Positions 40,095 to 49,166 of a stretch of DNA of 64,000 bases are shown here, piece after piece. Numbering within the stretch: the stretch's first letter is position 1; each line of letters starts with the position of its first letter. The stretch is taken from contig JGZV01000001.1 of NCBI GenBank assembly GCA_000741495.1, forward strand, positions 124,001 through 188,000, read 5' to 3'. The notes beneath the pieces were generated by a model. That model was not told the origin of the DNA and made no database searches. It worked only from the letters and a program-made list of their open reading frames with translations. This DNA comes from Bifidobacterium thermophilum. Its GTDB lineage: Bacteria > Actinomycetota > Actinomycetes > Actinomycetales > Bifidobacteriaceae. A program made the translations under genes and the position numbers.

Positions 40095-40376
40095 ATGGCA
40101 TACAACAAGTCTGATCTCGTCTCGAAGATCGCTCAGAAGTCCAACCTGACCAAGGCTCAGGCCGAAGCCGCCGTGAATGCGTTCCAGGATGTGTTCGTCG
40201 AGGCAATGAAGTCCGGCGAAGGCCTGAAGCTCACTGGCCTGTTCTCTGCTGAGCGTGTAAAGCGTGCTGCCCGCACCGGTCGCAACCCGCGTACCGGCGA
40301 GACCATCAAGATTCCGGCTTCTTACGGCGTGCGTATCTCCGCAGGCTCCCTGCTGAAGAAGGCCGTCGCCGAGTGA
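40095..40376 (+). CDS. hup: HU-type histone-like DNA-binding protein
   Basis: A 93-residue nucleoid protein. N-terminal MAYNKSDLVSKIAQKSNLTK, the HU core GEGLKLTGLFSAERV and the DNA-binding arm RTGRNPRTGETIKIPAS are all typical. It bends and wraps DNA as a homodimer in actinobacteria. The ATG at 40095 follows AAGGA; the upstream in-frame extension overlaps the previous gene and is not part of it. Ends at a very strong hairpin. Confidence 0.95.
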   Translation: MAYNKSDLVSKIAQKSNLTKAQAEAAVNAFQDVFVEAMKSGEGLKLTGLFSAERVKRAARTGRNPRTGETIKIPASYGVRISAGSLLKKAVAE

Positions 40377-40407
40377 GCTGACTGACAGCATCACCCTGTG
40401 ACATAGG

Positions 40408-40451
40408 AATGTGAGCGCCCCCGGTCGTAAACGACCGGGGGCGCTCACATT
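40408..40451. terminator. Strong bidirectional terminator between hup and pafA
   Basis: A stem of about 21 bp around GAGCGCCCCCGGTCGT / ACGACCGGGGGCGCTC with a 2-nt centre. It begins 32 bp past hup and ends 29 bp before the pafA stop on the other strand. Confidence 0.8.
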
Positions 40452-40479
40452 TCACCCGCTTGTGCGGTGTGCGGCAGCG

Positions 40480-42003
40480 TTATGCAAGCGACTCGGATAC
40501 CGTATCCGCTTGCTTCATTCGAGCGATCAGCGCTTCGAATCGGGGGGTCGGGCACGCGTCAAACGGGTCAAGCAGTACAACCTCGCCATGAACCGGCTCC
40601 GTCAACGTCAAACGGGTCCAATCGCATGAGAACTGCAACCCGTATCGCAATGCCGTCTGGACGAACCGCCCGCGCAACGCCGCCCTGGTATCCCGCGGAG
40701 GGTTGTCCACCGCGCCGTTGACATCACGTTCGCCAACCAGAGTCCGCATCATGCCACGGCGAATCAGCGACGGGTATACGTTCCCGTTGACGATATCGTG
40801 ATAATCCATATCCACCTGTTGGATACGCCACGTATCAACATGCGGGTCATGCCGGCGCATCGCTTCGAACAACCGGTATTTGGCCGCCCAGTCCAGTCGA
40901 TCGGCGAGCGCATCCACGTCCTGTGCGGCGACCAGATCGAGCAGGTCCTGCCAGTCGGCAAGCACCTGGTCGATATCAGTACGCGGCAGTGACCGGGCAA
41001 TGGTGTCCCTGTCTGCACGTACCTTCTGCTTGACGATGTCGAGATACCGCTGCTGGATATCCAGTGCGCTCGCAACACCGTGGCGATGCCATGCCGCATC
41101 GGTTTCATCACGGTCCGCCGCGAGTCGCACGGTGAACGCACCGGTGATATCACGGCTGATGGCCCGATTCGCGGCATTCGGGTCGGCGAGCGTACAGGAG
41201 CCGAATCCTGACGGACGTCCCGCACGTACGCTGGCTTCGATCACGCCGAGGACCAGATGCGTGGTGGCAAGTTTCATGAACGTGGCGAACTGAGAACGGT
41301 TGGAATCGCCGATGATGACATGCAGGCGGCGGAATTCTTCAGGATCGGCGTGCGGCTCGTCCCGCGTGTTGACCATAGGGCGGGCACGCGTGGTTGCCGA
41401 TGAGACCGCCTCGTCGAGATAGTCGGCACGCTGGGAAAGTTCAAAACCATGTCCTGTTGCCCTGCCAGCGCCGGTGAACAGTTGCCGGGTGATCAAGAAT
41501 GGCAGGAGTTCACGTTCGATGACGGTCAGGGGTACGTATCGGCGCACCAGATAGTTCTCATGGCATCCGAACGCATGCCCCGCGGAATCGACGTTGTTTT
41601 TGAACACGTGGACTGTTGCGTCCCGTCCGACACGCTCCCGGATACGCTGTTGAGCCTGATTGGCCAGCTGGCGAATCGCCCATTCGCCGGCAAGATCCTG
41701 TGTCAATGTGTCGAGGGGATCTCGCGTTTCAGCGGTCGCATATTCGGGGTGTGAACCGACATCGAGGTACAGCCGTGCCCCGTTACGCAAATACGTGTTG
41801 GTCGATCGCGTCTGGGTGACGACCGGCTGGAACATCATCGCGGCGACTTGCCGGGCGTCCACGTGACGATCGACACCGGTGATGGCGACACCATATTCTG
41901 TTTCGATGCCGAAAATGCGTGCGCCGGTGCCGAATTGCGGCGAATGCACCGTGTCGGCGCCGTGTGATCCGGCGCGGGTGGCGCTGTCGCGCAATTGCGG
42001 CAT
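40480..42003 (-). CDS. pafA: Pup--protein ligase PafA
   Basis: A 507-residue ligase that joins the C-terminal glutamate of Pup to lysines of target proteins. Family signatures seen: IFGIETEYGVAI, NGARLYLDVGSHPEYATAE, FKNNVDSAGHAFGCHENYL, SSATTRARPMVNTRDEPHAD and RRLHVIIGDSNRS. The first about 27 residues before the IFGIETE block are an extension. The ATG at 42003 overlaps the pup stop by one base (TGATG); a GTG one codon earlier is possible. It is the last gene of the pupylation operon and converges on hup. Confidence 0.93.
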   Translation of the reverse strand: MPQLRDSATRAGSHGADTVHSPQFGTGARIFGIETEYGVAITGVDRHVDARQVAAMMFQPVVTQTRSTNTYLRNGARLYLDVGSHPEYATAETRDPLDTLTQDLAGEWAIRQLANQAQQRIRERVGRDATVHVFKNNVDSAGHAFGCHENYLVRRYVPLTVIERELLPFLITRQLFTGAGRATGHGFELSQRADYLDEAVSSATTRARPMVNTRDEPHADPEEFRRLHVIIGDSNRSQFATFMKLATTHLVLGVIEASVRAGRPSGFGSCTLADPNAANRAISRDITGAFTVRLAADRDETDAAWHRHGVASALDIQQRYLDIVKQKVRADRDTIARSLPRTDIDQVLADWQDLLDLVAAQDVDALADRLDWAAKYRLFEAMRRHDPHVDTWRIQQVDMDYHDIVNGNVYPSLIRRGMMRTLVGERDVNGAVDNPPRDTRAALRGRFVQTALRYGLQFSCDWTRLTLTEPVHGEVVLLDPFDACPTPRFEALIARMKQADTVSESLA

Positions 42004-42194
42004 CACTCACCGCCTTGTTGCACGAAACTGTTCACATAATCCTGCGCGTTGGTTTCCAGCGTGCCGGCGATATCGTCAAGCACCGCGTCAAGCGCATCAA
42101 CGTGCGTTTCAGTCTGCGCCTGCTGGAGGTCGGCTTGTGTGTCCTCATGCTGTTGTCGGGCTTGGCTGCCGTGCTGTGTGTACTGCTGTGGCAT
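42003..42194 (-). CDS. pup: Prokaryotic ubiquitin-like protein Pup
   Basis: A 63-residue disordered/coiled-coil protein modifier. The C-terminus is FVQQGGE, ending in the Gly-Gly-Glu ready for ligation, so no deamidation by Dop is required. The central stretch HVDALDAVLDDIAGTLETNA is the part normally bound by the ATPase's coiled coils. The sequence has no lysine at all and is rich in Gln, Asp and Thr. It is coupled to pafA and follows the IMPase-like gene after 92 bp. Confidence 0.93.
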   Translation of the reverse strand: MPQQYTQHGSQARQQHEDTQADLQQAQTETHVDALDAVLDDIAGTLETNAQDYVNSFVQQGGE

Positions 42195-42286
42195 GTTCCG
42201 TTCCTCCTATCCGATTGTTGTGTTGTGGACAACACTACCGTTTTGCTTGGTACGCGACATGATATGGTCACATTCCGTCTGCCTGG

Positions 42287-43123
42287 TCAGTCGTGCAAGT
42301 ACGGGCGCAACTGGTCGATGAGCAGGCCGTTGCTGGCGACGACATCATTTTCTTCACGCCAACGGATGTCTTGTCCATCCCAACGTGACACTTGTCCTTG
42401 CGCTTCGCGGACGACCACGGTGCCCGCGGACACGGCGGGGATATCCCATGAGTGCAGATGCGGTTCGAAATACGCGTCATACGTGCCGTCCGCGACCCTG
42501 CACATATCCAACGACACCGGTCCGACACGCTTGATGTCCGCGGGTTTTCCGGCGAGCGCAGCCACCACGTGCAAGGCGCGCTCGGATTCTGAAGGCACGT
42601 AGGACATTCCGTAGCTGATGACCGAACCGTCAAGGCTGGCACGCGTGGTGGGGATGATTTTCTGGCGTTTGTTGCCGAACGGGGTGTTCCAGATGCGGAT
42701 TGCGCCCTTGCCGCGTGCGGCAAGATACGTCAATTCAAGCGCAGGAGCGTGTACTACGCCCAGAATCGGGTTCGCCCCGCCGTGTTCGTCGATTTCGAAC
42801 AGTGAGATCGTCACCGTCCATTCGGACATGTCGCGCACGAAATTGATGGCGCCGTCGATTCGTCCGACGCACCAATAGCGTTCTCCTGGCTGGCATTGTT
42901 GCGGATGATCATGCCAGAATCCGTTGAACCGGTCAAGATAGGTCAGACGGTTCTCAATGAACGGCACGAGCCGGTCGTTGATCGGGAGTGTGGGAGGTTC
43001 CCCCGGAACGTCGGGGATATGGGATTCAACCATTGTCGTGGGGCTTGCCTGCGCTTGGAAGGCATGCTTGCCCACGTCTTGGGCGACGCGTGCGGCTTCG
43101 AGCGCCAACTGTTGCAGATCCAT
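42287..43123 (-). CDS. Inositol-monophosphatase-like protein, probably catalytically degenerate
   Basis: A 278-residue protein of the IMPase/FBPase superfamily. The second metal motif and fold are visible (HSWDIPAVSAGTVVVREAQG near the C-terminus), but the usual DPxDGTxNF reads GRIDGAINF at residues 87-95, with the first Asp replaced by Gly. The expected acidic EE motif before it is not recognisable. Both losses would remove metal ligands, so activity is doubtful. It sits inside the pupylation operon between dop and pup on the same strand. Its role is unknown; a binding or regulatory function is an inference. Confidence 0.72.
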   Translation of the reverse strand: MDLQQLALEAARVAQDVGKHAFQAQASPTTMVESHIPDVPGEPPTLPINDRLVPFIENRLTYLDRFNGFWHDHPQQCQPGERYWCVGRIDGAINFVRDMSEWTVTISLFEIDEHGGANPILGVVHAPALELTYLAARGKGAIRIWNTPFGNKRQKIIPTTRASLDGSVISYGMSYVPSESERALHVVAALAGKPADIKRVGPVSLDMCRVADGTYDAYFEPHLHSWDIPAVSAGTVVVREAQGQVSRWDGQDIRWREENDVVASNGLLIDQLRPYLHD

Positions 43124-43236
43124 GTCCTTGTTTCACCTGTCTGTTAAGGGGTTTGCGGTCATGTGTCATACCCGTCGTCGGCCGATGCCGGTCATACCGG
43201 CGTACCGGTGCACGACGGAGACGTTCTGGTGGTATC

Positions 43237-44844
43237 TTACCGTCCATCGATGATGTCGCGCAGAATATCCGCCACGGGTTCGCCCGCAGCCAAGCCGTCA
43301 CATACGGTGTGTTCGCAACGTTCGCGTGTCCACTGGAGCGGGTTGGACATATCGAATCCGAATAGTGAACCATCCGTTTCACGCACGGTCAGCCGCGACC
43401 AAGAGGCTGCGACAACCTGCGGCGCATACTCCCTTACGATATACGCTCTGAGCCAAGCTCGGGTCGAGTCCGGCGCCTGTGAACTCGCGTGTTGTATGAG
43501 CGTGTCCGCGTCGGATCCGTCGAGTCGTTCAGTGTGCGGTTTCACCGCGTCGAACAGGGAGGTTTGCGGATCGAGCGCCGCCCACCGTAGGTCAAGCGCC
43601 ACGATGCGCGGGTCGGACCATGCGGCGTCATTGCCCGATGATGCCAGACGACGACGCATGCGTTCCAATACCTGCCATTTGAGCAGCCATTCCAAGCGTG
43701 CGCCCTCCTGCGTCATAGTCAGCCGCGTGTCATTGTCGGCATGTCTGACCGCCGCGACATCAACCAAGGCGCGACGCCACATCTCCATGATCCGGCGGGT
43801 TTGCGTATCCGGCCATAGCGGCGTGCCGTGACTGTCCGTACCGTAACGCATGGCGGCAACCTCACATACCGCGGTGAGCAGTCTCGTCTGTATCTGCCAT
43901 GCAGTCATGGTGCCACCATCGGCGAGCGGCAGCGGTCGCGCCAAAGTCAGGTCGTGCGAGACTTCATGCATGGCGGTGACCGGATCGGACAACGCAACCG
44001 ATGCCAGTAAGGCGTTCACGTCGTAGGAGTCGTTTGCAGCGGTTTCCAACAGCCACAGCAGCATGCTTGTCGTGCCGAGTTTCAGCACCTGTGGCACATC
44101 CATACGGTTGGCGTCGCCGACAATGACGTGCAGTCGCCGGTATTCGTCCGTACTGTGCGATTCATCACGCGTGTTGATGATCGGACGGTCGAATGTGGTC
44201 TGCAAGCCGACACGCGCATGAATATAATCCGCTCGCTGGCTCAACTGGAAGCCGGCGTGGTCGCACCGCTCTCCCAACCCCACGCGCCCCGACCCCGTGA
44301 ACAGTTGACGGGTGACCAGATGCGCGGTCATCAAAGCGGTTACCTGGTCGAACGGCACGGCACGCAGCATCATGTAATTCTCATGCGTACCCCAGCTCGC
44401 CCCTTTGCCGTCAACGTTGTTGCGGTGCAGCACAATCGGCTTGCCGGCGCGCCGGGACGCTTCCCGGGCGGCGTGTTGCATCAGCAGGTCGCCAGCATGA
44501 TCATACCGGACCGCTTCGAACGGGTCGGTGGTCTCGGGCGCCGAATACTCAGGGTGGGCGTGGTCGACATAGATTCTGCCGCCATTGGGTGCGATGATAT
44601 TGGTGATATGCAGTTGGGGTGCGTCGGTGAGCATATCCGGGCGTGCGGCGGCACGGTCCAACCGGTGTCCACGCGCATCGTTGACCGGGTCTTCCTGCCG
44701 GTAATCCCAGCGGATATCGCCACGCGTGCCATCATCAGCGGCAGCGACCACGTCGAAACTCAACCGAACCGGATTCGCGTACCTGTCTGCCGGCCTGCTC
44801 ACCGCATACTCGGTTTCGGTGCCCATCACTCTGCGAACGCTCAT
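43237..44844 (-). CDS. dop: Pup deamidase/depupylase Dop
   Basis: A 535-residue enzyme related to PafA. Dop-type features: VMGTETEYAVSRPADRYANP at the start, NGGRIYVDHAHPEYSAPETTD, HRNNVDGKGASWGTHENYMML, GSGRVGLGERCDHAGFQLSQ and NTRDESHSTDEYRRLHVIVG. The long segment between the first two blocks is the Dop loop absent in PafA. Because Pup already ends in Glu, the remaining role is most likely depupylation. The ATG has a strong GAGGAG site, 42 bp after the ATPase stop. Not a recent duplicate of pafA. Confidence 0.92.
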   Translation of the reverse strand: MSVRRVMGTETEYAVSRPADRYANPVRLSFDVVAAADDGTRGDIRWDYRQEDPVNDARGHRLDRAAARPDMLTDAPQLHITNIIAPNGGRIYVDHAHPEYSAPETTDPFEAVRYDHAGDLLMQHAAREASRRAGKPIVLHRNNVDGKGASWGTHENYMMLRAVPFDQVTALMTAHLVTRQLFTGSGRVGLGERCDHAGFQLSQRADYIHARVGLQTTFDRPIINTRDESHSTDEYRRLHVIVGDANRMDVPQVLKLGTTSMLLWLLETAANDSYDVNALLASVALSDPVTAMHEVSHDLTLARPLPLADGGTMTAWQIQTRLLTAVCEVAAMRYGTDSHGTPLWPDTQTRRIMEMWRRALVDVAAVRHADNDTRLTMTQEGARLEWLLKWQVLERMRRRLASSGNDAAWSDPRIVALDLRWAALDPQTSLFDAVKPHTERLDGSDADTLIQHASSQAPDSTRAWLRAYIVREYAPQVVAASWSRLTVRETDGSLFGFDMSNPLQWTRERCEHTVCDGLAAGEPVADILRDIIDGR

Positions 44845-44886
44845 TATTTCTCCTCGATACCGCCATATCTCATCCGCAACCGTGGT

Positions 44887-46536
44887 TCATGCACGGTCCG
44901 CAGTGATTCCGTCAGTGTCCACGACATACCCGGCGGCGGGACGAATCCGTACTACTCGACCGCCTGCAATCCCGTTGATCCGCGACCATTGCACCGGATC
45001 GGCATCCAGGACGGCGTCACGGGTCTCGCGGCATTCATCATTCACCGCCGCGGCAAGCAGCTCAACCGTCAACGCGACATCCTCGCCCGAGTCGATTGAG
45101 GCTTTGACCGCCCTGGTCTTGGCACGGTCGACGATATTCTTCAGCATCGCCCCGGAGGCGACATCACCCAAATACAGCGGTGACCATACTCCGGAATCGT
45201 CAAGGATATCCGCCACATGCCGATGCTCGCCATGCGCATACAGGTCATGGACCAACACCGTGACCAGCGCGGACACGTCAACACCGGGTTCAAATGGCAG
45301 ATCATCGGTCAGATAATGTCGCACAATCTGGCATGCTTGAGCCTCACCGGGACGGTCGACACGGATTTTCACATCCAACCGTCCGGGCCGCAGCACCGCT
45401 GGATCAATCATATCCACGCGATTCGAAGCACCGATGACCATCACATTGTCAAGCCGTTCCACCCCGTCAAGCTCAGACAGGAACTGCGGGACAATCGTCG
45501 TCTCCATATCACTGGAAACGCCGGAACCACGCGTACGCAACAGCGAATCCATCTCATCGATGAACACAATCACCGGCCTGCCGTCGGCGGCACGCTCGCG
45601 TGCACGTCGGAAAATCAAACGGATCAGCCGCTCCGACTCACCCACATACTTATTGAGCAGCTCCGGTCCTTTGACCGACAGGAACACGCCAGAGGCGACA
45701 CCCGACCCTTCTGCAAGCGCATGTGCGACCGCTTTGGCGATCATCGTCTTGCCGTTGCCGGGAGGACCATACAGCAGGATGCCTTTCGGAGCGCTGAGAT
45801 GATACCGGTGATACAACCGGCGATGCAAGAACGGCATTTCGACCGCGTCGCGAATCCGCTCAATCTGCCCATCCAAACCGCCGATATCCGCGAACGTGAC
45901 CTCCGGAGTCTCCTCCAACACCAAATCGGCTTGCTCCTCGGGCGGCAGCACATCAAGTACAAACCGGCCGGCAGGATCAACCAGGACACGGTCCCCCGCC
46001 TGGACAGCCGTTCCCAGCGACGCCCCAGCCTGGCGGACAACCTGCGAGGCGCCGCCCACGTCAGCGACCAGCACGCGGCCATCCGCAAACACCTGTTTGA
46101 CCTGTCGTACAGCGCCAAGCCGATCGGCATCGCGCCGGCGCACCACCACCATATTCTCGTTGAGCAACACCGTGTCCCCGGGATTCAAGCGGGACGCATT
46201 CAGCGTTGTAGCAACCGGGACAATCAAACGACGGGCGCCGGATACGACTTCAACACTCGCATGCTGAACCCCGAACTCATCCGTCGAACAGGATTCAACC
46301 TCGACCATGGTGGCAAAGCTCAAAGGCGGTTGGGCGAACTGGCCAAGCTGCGATTTCGCTTTGGTCAATTCCTTGCTTGCACGTGTGAGCGCTGCGGCAA
46401 GCGCATGGTTTTTCGCCATGAGCTGATCATTGGCTTGGGCGAGCTCATCAAGCGCCCGATTCCGGTCTGCCAACGCATCCGCGGAGTCACTGTGCGATAC
46501 CGTGGTGCGCGGCGCGGCCGCTTCATCATCACTCAT
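44887..46536 (-). CDS. arc: Proteasome-type AAA ATPase (Mpa/ARC)
   Basis: A 549-residue hexameric unfoldase. An N-terminal coiled coil (about 20-70) that recognises Pup is followed by OB-type beta domains and an AAA module: GPPGNGKTMIAKAVAHAL (Walker A), VIVFIDEMDSLLRTRGSG (Walker B) and NRVDMIDPAVLRPGRLD. The C-terminus ends TDGITADRA and lacks the GQYL-type (HbYX-like) tail used to dock on the 20S proteasome; no proteasome subunit genes lie nearby. It starts 24 bp after dedA and is probably in the same operon. Confidence 0.92.
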   Translation of the reverse strand: MSDDEAAAPRTTVSHSDSADALADRNRALDELAQANDQLMAKNHALAAALTRASKELTKAKSQLGQFAQPPLSFATMVEVESCSTDEFGVQHASVEVVSGARRLIVPVATTLNASRLNPGDTVLLNENMVVVRRRDADRLGAVRQVKQVFADGRVLVADVGGASQVVRQAGASLGTAVQAGDRVLVDPAGRFVLDVLPPEEQADLVLEETPEVTFADIGGLDGQIERIRDAVEMPFLHRRLYHRYHLSAPKGILLYGPPGNGKTMIAKAVAHALAEGSGVASGVFLSVKGPELLNKYVGESERLIRLIFRRARERAADGRPVIVFIDEMDSLLRTRGSGVSSDMETTIVPQFLSELDGVERLDNVMVIGASNRVDMIDPAVLRPGRLDVKIRVDRPGEAQACQIVRHYLTDDLPFEPGVDVSALVTVLVHDLYAHGEHRHVADILDDSGVWSPLYLGDVASGAMLKNIVDRAKTRAVKASIDSGEDVALTVELLAAAVNDECRETRDAVLDADPVQWSRINGIAGGRVVRIRPAAGYVVDTDGITADRA

Positions 46537-46560
46537 ACCAATTGCCTTTCTGCGGCGATG

Positions 46561-47286
46561 TCACTGTTCCCGCCGTTCTTCCGGTATCACGCTTTCATTG
46601 CCGGACCGGCGGGCACGCCTGCCGGCAACCAGCTTACGCGCCCGCACAACGATGCATACCAGGATGATCGCAATGACGACACCGATGACGATATCTTCAA
46701 ACACGTTGAGTACGCCAAGAATGGAGCACCAGTTGTCGCCAAGAACGTAGCCGGCGGTAACGAGAATCGTGTTCCAGACAGCTGAACCGGCAAGTGTCCA
46801 CCCGCTGAACTGCACGAGATTCATCCGGTTGAAGCCGGCGGGAATGGAAATCAGCGAGCGTACGACGGGAATGACCCGGCCAATAAGTACCGACCACGTG
46901 CCGTACCGTTCGAACCAGCCGCTGGCACGGTTGACATCCTCGCGGTTCACTCCTGGAATCACGTCGGCGGCACGGTGGATACGATGCAATCCGACAAGCC
47001 GCGACACACCGTACAGGGTGAGCGCTCCGAGCAATGAGCCGATGGTCGCCCATATGATGGCGGCGAAAAGGGGCATGGTGCCGCGTGAAGCGGTAAAACC
47101 GGCGAGCGGGAGAATGATTTCACTGGGAATAGGCGGAAAGATTGATTCAAGTGCGATGGCGAGCATGACGCCGATGCCGCCGATGGATTCCATCAGGCTC
47201 ACCAGCCATGCGGTGAGGGTGCCGATGAGGCCGCCGTCGGATGTGTCGCACATGGGGGCAGTGGTCGCAAGAGCATAAACACGCAT
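46561..47286 (-). CDS. DedA-family membrane protein
   Basis: A 241-residue inner-membrane protein of the DedA (SNARE-associated/VTT) family, now linked to lipid flipping. Seen are LESIFPPIPSEIILPLAGF, the re-entrant GSLLGALTLYGVSRLVG, and the conserved FERYGTWSVLIGRVIPVVRSL with SIPAGFNRMNLVQF. Five or so helices, basic C-terminus. The start at 47286 overlaps the divergent serB region; starts inside the N-terminus are alternative. Upstream of the pupylation genes on the same strand. Confidence 0.85.
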   Translation of the reverse strand: MRVYALATTAPMCDTSDGGLIGTLTAWLVSLMESIGGIGVMLAIALESIFPPIPSEIILPLAGFTASRGTMPLFAAIIWATIGSLLGALTLYGVSRLVGLHRIHRAADVIPGVNREDVNRASGWFERYGTWSVLIGRVIPVVRSLISIPAGFNRMNLVQFSGWTLAGSAVWNTILVTAGYVLGDNWCSILGVLNVFEDIVIGVVIAIILVCIVVRARKLVAGRRARRSGNESVIPEERREQ

Positions 47287-47323
47287 GTCGGCATTGTCCC
47301 AGTATTTTCCGACAATCGAAGGC

Positions 47324-48007
47324 ATGACCGATGAACCTTTGCAAGCTCCGAACGAATCCACTCCTACGCTCGCCCGTCCGGGCATCCTGGTGATGGACGT
47401 GGATTCCACGCTCATCAATCAAGAGGTCATTGACGAGCTGGGTGTCGCCGCAGGAGTCGGCGAACAGATCGCCGCAGTGACCGCGCGCGCGATGGCCGGT
47501 GAACTGGAGTTCTGTGAAGCGCTGCGTGAACGGGTCAAACTGCTTGCTGGCCTTCCGGTCAGCGTATTCGATGAAGTGTACCGCCGGGTGACGTTTACTG
47601 ACGGCGCTGTAGATCTGATTGACGCGTTGCATGCCCACGGGTGGAAGGTCGGTGTAGTCAGCGGTGGCTTCCACGAAGTGGTTGACCGTCTGGTCGCCGA
47701 CGCACATATCGATCATGCGCTGGCGAACCGGCTTGAAGTGGTTGACGGGCGGCTGACAGGCCGGGTGCTCGGTGACATCGTATGCAAAACCACGAAGCTT
47801 CACGCGCTGCAGGCGTGGGCGAAACGTGACGGTATTCCCACCGATCAGACGGTTGCGGTCGGCGACGGCGCCAATGATATTCCGATGATCCAAGCAGCCG
47901 GACTGGGGGTCGCATTCTGCGCGAAACCGAAAGTCCAGCTTGCCGCGCAAGTCGCCATCAATGAGCGCGACCTGCGTCACGTACTCAACCTACTGTCCCG
48001 TGACTGA
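47324..48007 (+). CDS. serB: Phosphoserine phosphatase (HAD superfamily)
   Basis: A 227-residue HAD enzyme making serine from phosphoserine. Motif I ILVMDVDSTLINQEVIDELG, motif II VGVVSGGFHE, the Lys in DIVCKTTKLHAL and motif IV VGDGANDIPMIQAAGLGVAF are intact. No ACT regulatory domain is present. The start at 47324 is preferred; 47285 is in frame but its ATG overlaps the dedA start. Ends at a perfect 22-bp hairpin. Confidence 0.9.
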   Translation: MTDEPLQAPNESTPTLARPGILVMDVDSTLINQEVIDELGVAAGVGEQIAAVTARAMAGELEFCEALRERVKLLAGLPVSVFDEVYRRVTFTDGAVDLIDALHAHGWKVGVVSGGFHEVVDRLVADAHIDHALANRLEVVDGRLTGRVLGDIVCKTTKLHALQAWAKRDGIPTDQTVAVGDGANDIPMIQAAGLGVAFCAKPKVQLAAQVAINERDLRHVLNLLSRD

Positions 48008-48012
48008 CACCC

Positions 48013-48064
48013 CGTCTGCTTCTGCCGACGCTGAATGTGCTGTCAGCGTCGGCAGAAGCAGACG
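48013..48064. terminator. Bidirectional terminator between serB and fmt
   Basis: Perfect 22-bp stem from CGTCTGCTTCTGCCG... with an 8-nt loop. It starts 6 bp after the serB stop and ends 21 bp before the fmt stop on the opposite strand. Confidence 0.8.
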
Positions 48065-48084
48065 ATTGGAACAGTCGCCCACGC

Positions 48085-49053
48085 CTAATCGCAATACGCC
48101 TCAGCGCTGAGGCGGGCACCACGCGCCCAATCGGCGGCGCGCATCGCTTTCTTGCCTTGGGCTTTGACCTCAATCAACTCCAACGGCTGGCTTTTCGTAC
48201 CAACCCACACATGCTTCTTGCCGGCGGCGAGCCGTCCGGGTGCCAAAGCTCCCGGAAGACTCGGGTCGGTCATGTCAGCGGGAGCGGCTTGAAGCACATG
48301 CAAGGTCTGCGCCTGCGCTTGCTTCCCCTCGACATGCAACCGGCACCATGCGCCCGGATGCGGCGTGCACGCCCGAATCTGACGGTCGGCGGCGAACACC
48401 GGCACATCAAAACGAATATGCGCATCATCAGTACGGATCTTGTCGGCGACCTCATACGCCCCTTGAGGCTGTTCAACGGGACTGATACGCCCCTGTGCCA
48501 TCGCTTCAAGCGATGCGGACAGCAGGTGCGCACCATCCTCGGCAAGACGTCCAAGCAGCTCCCCCGCCGTCTCATGAGGGCCGATTTCGACAGTGGACTG
48601 AGCCAGCACCGGACCCTCATCCATGCCGCGGGTGATGCGGAACACCGTAGCACCGGTGATCGTATCCCCCGCCCAAATCGCCCGCTGCACCGGGGCAGCG
48701 CCACGCCACTGCGGCAACAATGAGAAATGAAGGTTGTACCAGCCCAACGGCAAAGCGTCAAGCACCCGTTGTTTGAGGATTTTGCCGTAAGCGACGACCG
48801 CCGCCGCCTCAGCGCCGGTGGCGGCGAGTTCAGCGACGAAGCATTCCTCCGATGGATCGGATTCAATCACCGGCAGTCCCAGTTCCAATGCCGCCTGCTT
48901 GACCGGACTGGGAGTCAGTTTACGCCCCCGGCCTTGCGGCGCATCAGGCCGGGTCAGCACCGCCACAACCTCGAAATGCTCGGTATCGGCTGCCAGTAGT
49001 TTCAGCGAAGGCACCGCCACGTCAGGGGTTCCTGCGAACAAGACTTTGAGCAT
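48085..49053 (-). CDS. fmt: Methionyl-tRNA formyltransferase
   Basis: A 322-residue enzyme that formylates Met-tRNA(fMet) for translation initiation. [17 protein letters not shown] at the start, the catalytic block [20 protein letters not shown] and [14 protein letters not shown] are standard. The C-terminal OB-type domain is present. The ATG at 49053 with GAGGAT before it is used, since the residues upstream are not conserved. Confidence 0.95.
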   Translation of the reverse strand: MLKVLFAGTPDVAVPSLKLLAADTEHFEVVAVLTRPDAPQGRGRKLTPSPVKQAALELGLPVIESDPSEECFVAELAATGAEAAAVVAYGKILKQRVLDALPLGWYNLHFSLLPQWRGAAPVQRAIWAGDTITGATVFRITRGMDEGPVLAQSTVEIGPHETAGELLGRLAEDGAHLLSASLEAMAQGRISPVEQPQGAYEVADKIRTDDAHIRFDVPVFAADRQIRACTPHPGAWCRLHVEGKQAQAQTLHVLQAAPADMTDPSLPGALAPGRLAAGKKHVWVGTKSQPLELIEVKAQGKKAMRAADWARGARLSAEAYCD

Positions 49054-49166
49054 GATCCTCGATTCTCGAATTCCATTCGCACGCACCCCTCGGATTCCCG
49101 CAATGCGCACGATACCAACAGCACCTTAGCAAACGCCCGGCACCGACATGACTCCAGAGACGTCGG

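Noticed and set aside
40480..44844. Dop and PafA as a recent gene duplication
   Set aside because: They differ in the Dop loop and signature blocks and are the two ancient members of the family.
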